Source of the DNA: Terriglobales bacterium
GTDB taxonomy: Bacteria > Acidobacteriota > Terriglobia > Terriglobales > Acidobacteriaceae
Assembly (NCBI GenBank): GCA_035543055.1
Contig: DATKKJ010000186.1
Span: 1 to 64,000 of the forward strand
Reading direction: 5' to 3'
Length of the DNA stretch: 64,000 nt
Below, in pieces: positions 10,436-18,415 of this stretch (its first letter is position 1; each line of letters begins with the position of its first letter). The notes under the pieces are model-generated. The model did no database searches. It saw only the letters and a program-made list of their open reading frames with translations, and had not been told where the DNA came from. The position numbers and the translations under genes were made by a program.

Positions 10436-10448
10436 GCCGAAGAAATAT

Positions 10449-10473
10449 GGGGCGGCCTAGCCGCCCCCTTTTT
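10449..10473. terminator. Terminator between hsp20 and clpB
   Basis: GGGGCGGC and GCCGCCCC form an 8-bp stem with a CTA loop. On the plus strand CTTTTT follows; on the minus strand the stem is followed by ATATTTCTT. It can end the hsp20 transcript and may work in both directions. Confidence 0.6.
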
Positions 10474-10478
10474 CTCAT

Positions 10479-10498
10479 CGCTAGCGACTAGCGACCAG
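10479..10498. repeat. Heptamer array (CGACTAG/CGACCAG) next to the hsp20 stop codon
   Basis: Words CGCTAG, CGACTAG and CGACCAG follow one another and end two bases from the minus-strand TGA of hsp20 (10500-10502). The 16-mer CTAGCGACTAGCGACC (10481-10496) occurs again, exact, at 22676-22691 within the helicase gene. Confidence 0.75.
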
Positions 10499-10499
10499 C

Positions 10500-11000
10500 T
10501 CAGGCCGCCTTGCCGGCGCCCTTTTCCGTGCTTTTCCCTTCGATCTGCTTGCCGGAGCCGATGTTCACCTTGATCTGCTTGGGCTTGGCTTCGGCGCGCT
10601 TGGCCAGGCGGATCTTGAGGAGGCCGTTCTCGAATTCGGCGTTGCACTGCTCCGGATCCACCGTGTTGGGAAGGGTGAAGCTGCGGGAGAAGGAGCCGTA
10701 GCGGCGCTCGATGCGGTGGAAATTCTCTTCCTTCTCTTCCTTCTCGAACTTGCGCTCGCCCCGGACCGTGAGGGTGTTGTCCTCCAGGCGGATGTCGATG
10801 TCCTTCTGCTCCACACCCGGCACCTCGAGCTTCAGGGTGATGGCATGCTCGTCCTCGTACACGTCCACCGGAGGAACGAAGCTGCCGGTCGTCATCAGCT
10901 CATCTTCGCGGCCAGGGGCGAAATCCTGGAACAACCGGTTCATGCGGTCCTGCAGAGTGCTCAGTTCGCGGAAGGGGTCCCAACGAGTCAAAAGCGTCAT
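10500..11000 (-). CDS. Small heat-shock protein, Hsp20/alpha-crystallin family
   Basis: The protein has 166 residues. Hsp20 proteins form oligomers that hold unfolding proteins for ClpB/DnaK. The N-terminal arm (WDPFRELSTLQDRMNRLFQDF) is followed by the alpha-crystallin domain (about 42-140: VPPVDVYEDEHAITLKLEVPGV, YGSFSRSFTLP, AEFENGLLKIRLAK) and a C-terminal tail; the usual IxI motif is represented by IKVNI. GGAGGT stands eight bases before the ATG. A promoter with consensus -35 lies 57 bases upstream. clpB follows on the same strand, a natural functional pair. Confidence 0.95.
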   Translation of the reverse strand: MTLLTRWDPFRELSTLQDRMNRLFQDFAPGREDELMTTGSFVPPVDVYEDEHAITLKLEVPGVEQKDIDIRLEDNTLTVRGERKFEKEEKEENFHRIERRYGSFSRSFTLPNTVDPEQCNAEFENGLLKIRLAKRAEAKPKQIKVNIGSGKQIEGKSTEKGAGKAA

Positions 11001-11056
11001 GGTTCGTTACCTCCAACTGATCTCGGTTGATTTGATGCTGCCATAAGCATGATGGA

Positions 11057-11085
11057 ATCATAAAATCTTAGTGCATTATTGTCAA
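11057..11085 (-). promoter_or_regulatory. Near-consensus sigma70 promoter of hsp20
   Basis: On the minus strand TTGACA (11080-11085) and TATGAT (11057-11062) are separated by exactly 17 bases. Transcription would start near 11050, giving a 50-base leader before the hsp20 ATG. TTGACAATAA occurs twice (the second copy about 24 bases further upstream). CTTGACA-N6-CACTAAG overlaps the -35 element and loosely resembles an HspR (HAIR) inverted repeat. This patch is much richer in A/T than its surroundings. Confidence 0.85.
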
Positions 11086-11144
11086 GACATAGAAGTAGCT
11101 TTATTGTCAATTAGTTATAGCCACTCTAAGTCTGGAGCCAGGGA

Positions 11145-12338
11145 CTACTGAGCTGAGAGGATAACGCACTTCAGGTAGGAGGTCTCGGGGATGCCCAAGA
11201 CCACGGGATGATCCTGGGCCTGGCCTCTCTTCTCCAGGATTCGGACCGTACGGCGGGCGTCGAGAGCGGCCTCGGTGAGCATGGCGAGAAAGTCGGCCTC
11301 GCTGACGTGGTAGGAGCAGGAGCAGGTCACCAGGGTACCGCCGGGGCGCAGCATCTTGAAAGCGCGCAGGTTCAGCTCCTTGTATCCACGCAGGGCGGTG
11401 TCGAGAGCGCGCTTGCTCTTGGCGAAGGCGGGCGGGTCGAGCACGATGGTGTCGTACTGTGTGCCGGCGTCGGAATAGTCGCGCAGCAGGTCGAAGGCGT
11501 TGGCCTCCATCCACTCGATCTCGCGGCCGTTCAGCGCGGCGTTCTGCTCCGCTTGCTCCAGCGCAGGGCGGGAACTGTCCACGCCGGTAACGCTGTCGCA
11601 GCGAGAGGCCAGGTGCAAGGCGAAGCCACCCTGGTAACAGAAGACATCGAGCGCCTCGCCGTGGGCGTAACGGGCGGCGGCGGCATAGTTCTCGCGCTGA
11701 TCGAGGAACGAGCCGGTCTTCTGTCCGGCCAGGGCGTCGAAATGGAAGCGCACCCCGTTCATGGTGACGACGGTGCGCGACCGGTCCCCGCGCAGGATGC
11801 GGGTTTCGGCCGCGGGCAACTGCTCCAGCTCGCGAATGCGCGGCTCCACCCGCTCGACGATGGCGGCCGGCTGCAGCTCATCCGCGAGCTGCGCCATCAG
11901 CTCCTCTTTGCGCTGGTCCATAGCCTGGGTGAGCGCCTGGAAGGAGACAATGTCGTTGCAGCGGTCCACGATCAGCCCGGGCAGTCCGTCGGCTTCGCTG
12001 AAGACCAGGCGGCAGGCATCGCTGTCGTGTACGACCTGCTTGCGATATTCCAGGGCAGTGCGGAGCCGGTCGCGTAGCAACAGGGGGAGCTCGGCCGGCG
12101 GCAGCGGTTTGGGCGACACCATGCGCAAGGCGATCTGCGACGCGGAACTGTAGAGGGCGGAGCCCAGGACCTTGCCGCGCGCGTCCGCAACACTGACCAG
12201 CGTGCCCGGCGGGATGGCGTCGGTCGCGGTCACATCGGAGCGGTAGACCCACACGTGTCCGGCGCGCAGGCGGGCCACGCCTTTGGCAGTGATCTTAATC
12301 GTGTGACTTTCAGTCGAGATTGGCGCGTGCTTCGTCAT
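11145..12338 (-). CDS. Class I rRNA methyltransferase, RlmI/RlmK-like (23S rRNA m5C)
   Basis: The protein has 397 residues from ATG 12338; a TTG two codons earlier is possible. The N-terminal PUA domain (about 10-85, VARLRAGHVWVYRSDV) is followed by the EEHEE-like linker domain and a Rossmann methyltransferase: FLDQRENY, LDVFCYQGGFALHLA (SAM-binding), TIVLDPPAFAKSK (motif IV), and TCSCSYHVSEADF with the catalytic Cys pair seen in m5C methyltransferases. E. coli RlmI methylates C1962 of 23S rRNA; the same role is likely but not certain. Fifteen bases separate its start from the stop of the CT398-like gene upstream. Confidence 0.88.
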   Translation of the reverse strand: MTKHAPISTESHTIKITAKGVARLRAGHVWVYRSDVTATDAIPPGTLVSVADARGKVLGSALYSSASQIALRMVSPKPLPPAELPLLLRDRLRTALEYRKQVVHDSDACRLVFSEADGLPGLIVDRCNDIVSFQALTQAMDQRKEELMAQLADELQPAAIVERVEPRIRELEQLPAAETRILRGDRSRTVVTMNGVRFHFDALAGQKTGSFLDQRENYAAAARYAHGEALDVFCYQGGFALHLASRCDSVTGVDSSRPALEQAEQNAALNGREIEWMEANAFDLLRDYSDAGTQYDTIVLDPPAFAKSKRALDTALRGYKELNLRAFKMLRPGGTLVTCSCSYHVSEADFLAMLTEAALDARRTVRILEKRGQAQDHPVVLGIPETSYLKCVILSAQ

Positions 12339-12359
12339 CCGCAAGTTTGCGGGACGGCC

Positions 12360-13430
12360 CTACTGACCGGGAGTCTGGATGGGCTCTTCAGTGGCTTGGA
12401 CTTGGCGCCTGAGTTCAGCAAGAACATCCGCCGGCAGTTGATCGTGGCAGGTTTCTTCCAAATTAGGCTGCTGCTCCACGTAGACCTGCAGACCGTGGTG
12501 TATCTCGTCTTGAAACACGTCCCCAAAATCCGCCTCTTGGCGGCGATCAATGTGCAAGAAGCGACCATCATCAGCATCGAAGTAACGGCGGCTACAGCTG
12601 CCCAAATGATTAACGTAGGCGACGAAGACGCTTCCATAACCGCTGTCGGCGAGGTAGTACCAAGCCTTCTCTACTCGATGCCCTCGTTTGCCGATCCGCC
12701 GCGTTGACGTGGTCTCCTCCTCGGGCTTCGAGGTGTCGTAGTACAGGATGCGCTGGCAGCTGTCGCAGGCCATGATCTCGCTGTTGGTGCGGACCTCGTT
12801 GTAGGTCTGGGGCCGCAGCATGACCTGGCAGGCGCTGCACTTGTGATCGCGGGCCTCGGCGAGCGCGTTCTTGCGCACGCCGGCGACCCGGTCGTAGTAG
12901 GCGAGATGGGCGGGGGCGATGGCGGCGCGCAGGCGGTCCTGCTGCCCGGTCCAAGCGGCCAGTTCGGCTTCGTCCTTGGCGGTGACGGCGCGCGCTTCCA
13001 CCTTTTCTTTCTCGATCTCCGCGGCCTCGGCCTTCAGCTCCGCCTCCGCCGCCTTGAGCTTCTTTTCCAGCTCCTCGTTGCCGACCATGCCCTCCAGGAT
13101 GCGGTCCTCGCAGGCGCGGATCTCGCTCTCGGCGAACTGGATCTCCTGCAGCAGGGCCTTGTACTGCTCGTTGGTCTTCACGCCCAGGGACTGGTCGCGG
13201 TACCTGGAGATCTTCTGCTGCTCGTCCTGGATCTTCTGTTCCTGCTTCCTGCGGTCGGTCAGGTTTGCGCTGATGGCGCTCTTGGTTCTCTCCACCTGCG
13301 ACTTGGTATCGGCGAGCTGGGCCTCGATGGCGGCCATGCGCTTGGGCAGGGCGGCGACTTCGGCGGTCAGACGCGCGATCTCGCGCTCCACGCGCTGCAA
13401 TTCGATGAGTTTTTCGAGGTCAGGATTCAT
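12360..13430 (-). CDS. Coiled-coil C4 zinc-ribbon protein (CT398-like) with unusual C-terminal extension
   Basis: The protein has 356 residues from ATG 13430 (MNPDLEKLIELQRVEREIA); the open frame upstream was rejected because the family starts here. A long antiparallel coiled coil (about 1-180) leads to the C4 ribbon CSACQVML...CDSCQRILYY (about 200-235). Chlamydial CT398 and its relatives normally end shortly after this ribbon, at about 240-260 residues. Here another 110 residues follow (RRIGKRGHRVEKAWYYLADSG onward to the Gln/Pro-rich end), rich in aromatic and acidic residues and without a recognised domain. Family function is uncertain; CT398 binds sigma-54 and flagellar components in Chlamydia. 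Confidence 0.82.
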   Translation of the reverse strand: MNPDLEKLIELQRVEREIARLTAEVAALPKRMAAIEAQLADTKSQVERTKSAISANLTDRRKQEQKIQDEQQKISRYRDQSLGVKTNEQYKALLQEIQFAESEIRACEDRILEGMVGNEELEKKLKAAEAELKAEAAEIEKEKVEARAVTAKDEAELAAWTGQQDRLRAAIAPAHLAYYDRVAGVRKNALAEARDHKCSACQVMLRPQTYNEVRTNSEIMACDSCQRILYYDTSKPEEETTSTRRIGKRGHRVEKAWYYLADSGYGSVFVAYVNHLGSCSRRYFDADDGRFLHIDRRQEADFGDVFQDEIHHGLQVYVEQQPNLEETCHDQLPADVLAELRRQVQATEEPIQTPGQ

Positions 13431-13519
13431 CAGGGGAGCCTGTGGAAATTCTATCACGCGTGCCCGCACGAGCACTTTGCTGCGGCTGCGCCGGGGAGAA
13501 TCCGGTGTATGATGCGGCC

Positions 13520-13620
13520 AACGAGGGGGGCCGCGGGAATCTTGGGAAACAAAGCCCGGGCTCCGCTCATCCAACCATCATGGGAAACCCGTGTGGCGAG
13601 CGGGTTTTGGGAAGAGGAGA
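13520..13620 (+). other. Possible structured leader upstream of the small protein at 13647
   Basis: The 216-base gap between divergent genes contains TATGAT (13508-13513) and then about 130 bases before the start codon. AAACCCG (585-591 of the 13 kb block) and CGGGTTT (601-607) pair with a nine-base loop. Strings such as ACAAAGCC, AACCAT and GCGGGTT appear in the order they have in c-di-GMP-I riboswitches, but the key GCAAA elements do not match. Only a leader with hairpin potential is supported. Confidence 0.2.
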
Positions 13621-13646
13621 GCGGCCCAGGGCCGCAACGGACGAAC

Positions 13647-13922
13647 ATGGAGATCCCGGAACGCTCGCAGGAACCGCAACCACAACTCTCCGCAGATCAG
13701 GTCGAGGAACTCCGCAAGATCCGCCGGCTGCAGATGATGATGAACATGGTGCTGTCGGTGCTCAGCCAGGACGAGGACCTGACCATCGAGGAGGCGTCGG
13801 AGCTGGTGGCCAGCACCAAGCGGGCGGCGCTGGCTATGTTCCCGGACAAGGAGTTCGCCTTCGACATCCTCTACAAGCCGCGGCTGGAGCGGGTGATGCG
13901 AGAGCGCTTCCGCATCCAGTGA
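13647..13922 (+). CDS. Small conserved-looking protein of unknown function
   Basis: The protein has 91 residues from ATG 13647 (MEIPERSQEPQPQLSADQV). It is predicted soluble and mostly helical: a charged helix (QVEELRKIRRLQMMMNMVLSVL), an acidic turn (SQDEDLTIEEASELVASTKRAAL) and a C-terminal FPDKEFAFDILYKPRLERVMRERF. No domain is recognised. The frame continues open upstream, but the first ATG that leaves a compact protein was chosen. It is divergent from the CT398-like gene and convergent, by three bases, with the DUF3108 gene. Confidence 0.7.
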   Translation: MEIPERSQEPQPQLSADQVEELRKIRRLQMMMNMVLSVLSQDEDLTIEEASELVASTKRAALAMFPDKEFAFDILYKPRLERVMRERFRIQ

Positions 13923-13925
13923 GAC

Positions 13926-14720
13926 CTACCTGGCCGGCGGATTCTCCGGGGCGCGCTCGATGCGGTTCAGGCGGAGGGTGAGCGTCCCCCAGAACATGCG
14001 GGCGCGCATCTGCACCGGGATGCGGGCAGCGTCGTCGGAGTACCAGAGCCACACCTTGCCGGGCTTCCTCTGCGCGCTGGCCGGCGATGCCAGCAGCTGG
14101 ACCCGCACCGCGCGGAAGGTGCCGGCGGGAACCTTCACCGGCTCGCGGGCTTCGGCCGCCGCCTCCACCGTCTGCGTCTTGCCACCGTCGTTCAGCGGAA
14201 AGGTGTAGACGCTGCCGGTCTGGAGAGGCAGGGAGCCCAGGTAATAGATCCCGCTGAGCACATCGGTGACGCAGGGAGGGATGTCATTCTCGACGTGCTT
14301 GCTCTCGTTCGACTTCAGGTTCTTCTCGTCAAGGACAGCTTTGCTGCGGGCGTAGTCGAATCGGATGTCGGTTTCGCGCTTGCGGAAGCCTTCTTCCGTG
14401 TACTTGAGGATGTGCGAGGAGCAGAAGCTCTTGGCGTCGAAGGCGGATTCGAAGCGGTCGCGGACGGTGTAGAGCAGGGAAACGAATCCGGTGGAGACGG
14501 CGGTGCCCGACACCTGTTTTTCACCCTTGGGACCAGTCTGCAGGCGCAGGGTCGCGAGCCCGGCAGTCCAGAGCCTCCATTCGGCTTCGTAGTGGTAGGT
14601 CTCGGAGTCCGGCCAGTGGTGGCCGGGCTCCGGGGCGCGGACACTGGCCGCACTGATGGTGGCGGGCGCGGTCTGCGCGACCGGATACACCCGTGATCCC
14701 AGCATGGCCAGCAGTGCCAA
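13926..14720 (-). CDS. DUF3108 domain protein, exported
   Basis: The protein has 264 residues if it starts at TTG 14720. A CTG at 14759, four bases after GAGGGA, would add LAIIAKAARWICA and give a better signal peptide (positive residues before a hydrophobic core), so the true start may be that CTG. The mature part carries the DUF3108 pattern: WPDSETYHYEAEWRLWTAGLATL, KYTEEGFRKRETDIRFDY, PCVTDVLSGIYYLGSLPLQ, and a closing beta section with VWLWYSDDAARIPVQMRARMFWGTLTLRL. The family is periplasmic or outer-membrane associated with unknown function. It directly follows, and may be coupled to, the ICMT-like gene. Confidence 0.85.
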   Translation of the reverse strand: MALLAMLGSRVYPVAQTAPATISAASVRAPEPGHHWPDSETYHYEAEWRLWTAGLATLRLQTGPKGEKQVSGTAVSTGFVSLLYTVRDRFESAFDAKSFCSSHILKYTEEGFRKRETDIRFDYARSKAVLDEKNLKSNESKHVENDIPPCVTDVLSGIYYLGSLPLQTGSVYTFPLNDGGKTQTVEAAAEAREPVKVPAGTFRAVRVQLLASPASAQRKPGKVWLWYSDDAARIPVQMRARMFWGTLTLRLNRIERAPENPPAR

Positions 14721-14766
14721 TGCGCAGATCCAGCGCGCAGCTTTTGCGATGATGGCCAGAGTCCCT

Positions 14767-15303
14767 CTACAAGAACCTCAGTTTGATGACGAGCGCCGCC
14801 AGCATGGCAACGGCCCCGAGCAAGGCATTGTACTCGCGGTGCTTCAGGTATCGTTCCCGGGAGAAGGCGCCGGGAACGCCGGCCGGAGTCACCCTGGGCA
14901 GCAGGCGCGGGACGCGCGCAGCGTATTCGTCAAAGCCGCCCAGGTGGGCCCGCAACCAGGCTTCTTCCCAGCGGATGACCGGGATGTAGACCGCTAAGAA
15001 CAGTGCCAGCATGCCGGCCGCGATCCAGGGACTGCGAGCTGCGAGCGCAAATCCGGCGCCGACGAGGATCGATCCCAGGTAGAGCGGATTGCGGGTGTAA
15101 GCGTAGGGGCCGGATTGGGTGATCTCCTCCGCCTTGCTGACGTGTCCCGAGGCCCAGGCGCGCAAGGCCAGCCCCACGGCCGCCACCGCGGCGCCGGCGA
15201 TGATCGAGGCCGCCGTGGGACGAGCCAGCCACAGGTACAGCACGGCGAAAACGAAGCCCACCGGGACGCGGATGCGCCGCGCCCATGTCCCCCAGTCACT
15301 CAT
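14767..15303 (-). CDS. Isoprenylcysteine methyltransferase-like (ICMT/PEMT) membrane protein
   Basis: The protein has 178 residues and about four transmembrane segments. The family signature GPYAYTRNPLYLGSILVGAGF (after HVSKAEEI) and the RWEEAWLRAHLGGFDEYAARVPRLLPR block are those of integral membrane SAM-dependent methyltransferases of the ICMT/phospholipid methyltransferase superfamily. The substrate in bacteria is generally a lipid or unknown. It overlaps the glycosyltransferase-like gene upstream by eight bases, and the downstream DUF3108 gene begins within a few bases of its stop, so the three probably share a message. Confidence 0.85.
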   Translation of the reverse strand: MSDWGTWARRIRVPVGFVFAVLYLWLARPTAASIIAGAAVAAVGLALRAWASGHVSKAEEITQSGPYAYTRNPLYLGSILVGAGFALAARSPWIAAGMLALFLAVYIPVIRWEEAWLRAHLGGFDEYAARVPRLLPRVTPAGVPGAFSRERYLKHREYNALLGAVAMLAALVIKLRFL

Positions 15304-16051
15304 GCGGCGACTCCAGGCCGAGATACGGCGCCAGCCACGGGGTCGGGCGCGTGTATCGCAGGCCGAGCGAGCGGCAGGCTCCGCGCAGCGCCTCCTCAGG
15401 CTTCGGAAACCCGTGGTGGACGAGGATACGCACGTTGGCCGGCTTGCGCGGCGTGCGCACGAGCGAGACGGGAAAGACGTACATGCAGTGCCGCTTGAAG
15501 CTGCGGCACCACTCCTCCGGCCACCATGTCAGGTTCTGCACCGCGGACGAGAGATACTCCTGCTCGTTGCGAAAGCGGGCCAGCACGTCGGCGGTCTGGG
15601 CGTGGAAGCGGGGCAGCACTTCCTGGTGGCGGCCTGCCTCGAAGCGGAACACCGAAGAATTGCCGACCTTGCGCCCGCCGCGCAGCCAGTCGCGGATAAT
15701 GCAGAACTCACCCGGATGATCGAAGAAGCAGTCGATCGCATCCATGATGACAATGTCGAGATCGAGGAACAGGGTCGTGCCCTGAAGGCCGGTCTGCTTC
15801 TGATCGAGGATGCCGAGCTTGTTCCACCCGCGCTCCGGACCCGGCGGGAAGCTGACCCGAGGCAGCGGGCGAGCTTCCACCGGCGGCGCGACACCGGCGG
15901 GGTCGTCGGTGAAGCAGAGGAAGCGATAAGGGCGGAAAAGATGGCGCTGCACCATCTGGTACAGCCGATTCACGGAGGCGGCACCGTACTTCGTGCCCCA
16001 CTTCATGCAAACGATGTTCACCGTCTGCGCAGGTTGCGAAGGCTTGTGCAC
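15296..16051 (-). CDS. Glycosyltransferase-like protein (GT-A fold, DxD-type)
   Basis: The protein has 251 residues from GTG 16051. VNIVCMKWGTKYGAASVNRLYQMVQRHL resembles the start of GT8-like and related nucleotide-sugar transferases. TLFLDLDIVIMDAIDCFF holds the DLD metal-binding motif (about 93-97), and EFCIIRDWL, NSSVFRFEAG and EQEYLSSAV fit the acceptor side. No signal peptide is present, so it probably acts at the inner face of the membrane on a sugar acceptor. It is upstream of an ICMT-like gene and downstream of the lipid A genes lpxK and waaA on the same strand, which suggests a role in LPS or glycolipid assembly. Confidence 0.7.
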   Translation of the reverse strand: MHKPSQPAQTVNIVCMKWGTKYGAASVNRLYQMVQRHLFRPYRFLCFTDDPAGVAPPVEARPLPRVSFPPGPERGWNKLGILDQKQTGLQGTTLFLDLDIVIMDAIDCFFDHPGEFCIIRDWLRGGRKVGNSSVFRFEAGRHQEVLPRFHAQTADVLARFRNEQEYLSSAVQNLTWWPEEWCRSFKRHCMYVFPVSLVRTPRKPANVRILVHHGFPKPEEALRGACRSLGLRYTRPTPWLAPYLGLESPHE

Positions 16052-16102
16052 GGAAAGATGAACGATTGTCTCATGCAGGAGCGGCCGGGGCGAACCTGCA
16101 GC

Positions 16103-17044
16103 TCACACCGGCCGTCCGCGGCGCCGGGCGATGGCGTCGAGCATGGCGTCGATCGCCGCCTGCGCGTCCACCAGTTCCATCTTCACCGGGACAACGGCCA
16201 GAGGCTTCAGCGAAGAGAAATAGCCGCCCAGGTTCACGGCATCTTTTTCCGTGGTGACGAAGCCGCCGGCGTCGCACTTCTGGGCCAGGTGCAGCAGTTC
16301 GTGGACGTCGTCCTTGGTGTAGCGGTGATGATCGCGGAAGACGGCCTCCCCCGCGGGCTCGATGCCCGCCTTGGTCAGCTGCAGGAAGAAGTTCTTGGGG
16401 CGGGCGATGGCGCAGAACGCCACCGGGCGGGGCGGGACATTCGTGGCCAGGATGCCGCGCCTCGCGCGCCAGAAAGCTCTGGCCGCGGGGAATGCGTGCG
16501 GTTCGGCGCCGCTCATGAGCACGACGGCGTCGGCGCGGCGCAGCGCGGTCAGTGCCTCGCGCAGGCGTCCGCGGGGCAGCAGGCGGTCGCGTGCCTCCTC
16601 GGGAGTCACCAGCACGACATCGAAGTCGCGGGCGAGTTGCCGGTGTTGAAAGCCGTCGTCGAGGAGGTGAAGCCGGGTCTCAAACAGCTTTTCCGCAGCG
16701 GCGCCGGCCTGGTAACGGTCTTCGCCGACCACCACCGGAACCTTGAGCTTGCGCGCGATGAGTAAAGGCTCGTCGCCGAACTCTTCCGGCAATCCCGCGG
16801 GGTCCACGACGCGCACGCCTGTGCTCTTGCGACCGTAACCGCGGGAGAGCACGTCGAAGGAGATGCCGCGCGCCTGCAGGAGTTCGCCCAGTGCGATCAC
16901 GAACGGTGTCTTGCCCGAACCACCGGTCGAGATGTTGCCCACGCTGACCACGGGCCTGGCGAGGCGGCGCGCGGCCAGCAAGTCGCGGTCGTAGAGCTGA
17001 TTGCGGAACGCGGTCACGAAGCTGTAAACGGAGGAAAGCATCAT
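16103..17044 (-). CDS. lpxK: Tetraacyldisaccharide 4'-kinase
   Basis: The protein has 313 residues. LpxK phosphorylates the 4' position of the lipid A disaccharide at the inner membrane. The N-terminal membrane-associated stretch (SVYSFVTAFRNQLYDRDLLAARRL) precedes VSVGNISTGGSGKTPFVIAL with the Walker A loop, LSRGYGRKS, GDEPLLIA, VGEDRYQAG, and LLDDGFQHRQL, all characteristic. It overlaps waaA by four bases (ATGA), the order waaA-lpxK being a recurring arrangement, so Kdo transfer and lipid A phosphorylation are co-expressed. Confidence 0.96.
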   Translation of the reverse strand: MMLSSVYSFVTAFRNQLYDRDLLAARRLARPVVSVGNISTGGSGKTPFVIALGELLQARGISFDVLSRGYGRKSTGVRVVDPAGLPEEFGDEPLLIARKLKVPVVVGEDRYQAGAAAEKLFETRLHLLDDGFQHRQLARDFDVVLVTPEEARDRLLPRGRLREALTALRRADAVVLMSGAEPHAFPAARAFWRARRGILATNVPPRPVAFCAIARPKNFFLQLTKAGIEPAGEAVFRDHHRYTKDDVHELLHLAQKCDAGGFVTTEKDAVNLGGYFSSLKPLAVVPVKMELVDAQAAIDAMLDAIARRRGRPV

Positions 17045-18336
17045 CCGGCGCGGCTCTCCACGGCCGGTAGAAGCGTCTCCAGCGCTTCCAGGGTGCGGGC
17101 GGTGGCGCCGGACTGCGAGCGAAAGACATCGGCCGCGCGCTGTCCCAGCTCGCGGCGGACGACGGAATCATCGAGCAAGCGCAGGAGTTCGGCGCTCAAC
17201 CACTCCGGCGCGGCCACGCTGACCGCGCCGGCGCGGCTGAAGATGTTCACGATGTCGCGGAAATTCTCGGTGTGCGGTCCGGTCACGATGGGCACGCCGT
17301 GCTGCGCCGGCTCGAGAATGTTGTGCCCGCCGCGGGGGACCAGGCTTCCTCCGACGAAAGCCACGGACGCCAGCGTATAGACGGCGGCCAGTTCGCCGAT
17401 GGTATCCAGCAGGATGACCGCCCCGGCGCAGGATTCCTGGCCGGTCATGCGGGAGCGCCTGATGAAACTCGAGCTGCTGCCCAACAGCAGGCCGGCGACC
17501 GATTCGAAGCGCTCCGGGTGCCGCGGCGCCAGGACCAGCGCCGTCCGCGGGTGCGACTTGAGCAAAGGGCGGAAGGCATCGAGCAGTAACGGCTCCTCCC
17601 CTTCCACGGTGCTGCCGGCGACGATGACCTGGTCCACGCCGGAACGGGCAAAAGCAGCGCCCAGCATCTCGACCACGGGCTTGGCCGCCGGGGCGGCGAT
17701 ATCGAACTTCAGGTTGCCGGCGACGCGCACGCGCTCCGCCGGCGCGCCGATCTCGACCAGCCGTTGGGCGTCCAGCCCGCTCTGCGCCAGGAAGACTGCG
17801 ACGCGGCGCAGCACATGCCTCCAAACGAATCGCAACCACCGATACCGCGGAAAAGAGCGATCCGAGATGCGCGCATTCACCACCGCGACGCGCGCGCCTT
17901 GGGAATGGGCGGCGTGCAGGAAATTCGGCCAGAACTCGGTCTCCGCCAGCACCACCATCGCCGGACGCAACGCCCGCATGTAACTGCGGACACTGAACCC
18001 GAGGTCAAGCGGGAAAAAGAAGACGTTCTCCTCGCCGAATCGTTCGCGAGCCAGCTTCTGGCCGGTGGCGGTGGTGGTGGAGACGAAGAGCCGCCGCCCG
18101 GGATGGCGCGCGGCCAACCCCTCGACCAGCTTGCCGATCGCCAGCACCTCGCCGACCGAGACCGCATGCACCCAGATGCATCCCTCCGGCGACCGGCGCA
18201 GGATGCGCGGCGGCACGCTGCCCAGGCGCTCGGCCAGTCCGGAGCGGTACTTGCCGGCGGCGAGCATCTTCCACAGCCAGTAGGGAAGGGTCACCAGCAG
18301 CGCCAGCAACAGCGCCGCGCTGTAGAGGAAGTGCAT
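17041..18336 (-). CDS. waaA: 3-deoxy-D-manno-octulosonic acid (Kdo) transferase
   Basis: The protein has 431 residues from ATG 18336 (MHFLYSAALLLALLVTLPYW, a membrane anchor at residues 3-22); an upstream in-frame extension lacks family similarity. WaaA adds Kdo to lipid IV-A. Motifs include IWVHAVSVGEVLA, VSTTTATGQKLA, LAETEFWPNFLH, VVNARISDRSFPRYRW, AGNLKFD, GSTVEGEE, APRHPERF, and FVGGSLVPRGGHNILEPAQHGVPIVTGP. It is first in the waaA-lpxK pair. The 79-base gap to the divergent gene at 18416 holds the promoters for both. Confidence 0.96.
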   Translation of the reverse strand: MHFLYSAALLLALLVTLPYWLWKMLAAGKYRSGLAERLGSVPPRILRRSPEGCIWVHAVSVGEVLAIGKLVEGLAARHPGRRLFVSTTTATGQKLARERFGEENVFFFPLDLGFSVRSYMRALRPAMVVLAETEFWPNFLHAAHSQGARVAVVNARISDRSFPRYRWLRFVWRHVLRRVAVFLAQSGLDAQRLVEIGAPAERVRVAGNLKFDIAAPAAKPVVEMLGAAFARSGVDQVIVAGSTVEGEEPLLLDAFRPLLKSHPRTALVLAPRHPERFESVAGLLLGSSSSFIRRSRMTGQESCAGAVILLDTIGELAAVYTLASVAFVGGSLVPRGGHNILEPAQHGVPIVTGPHTENFRDIVNIFSRAGAVSVAAPEWLSAELLRLLDDSVVRRELGQRAADVFRSQSGATARTLEALETLLPAVESRAG

Positions 18337-18415
18337 CCGCTGGATTCTACGGCATGACAGCACGGGGGCAGCCGCTGGGTGGCGAAAACCGCCCTCCCGC
18401 GTCCATAATCGGTAC

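Noticed and set aside
13520-13620. RNase P RNA or cobalamin riboswitch in the divergent gap
   Set aside because: Isolated matching words are present, but the required helices and conserved boxes are missing and the gap is too short.
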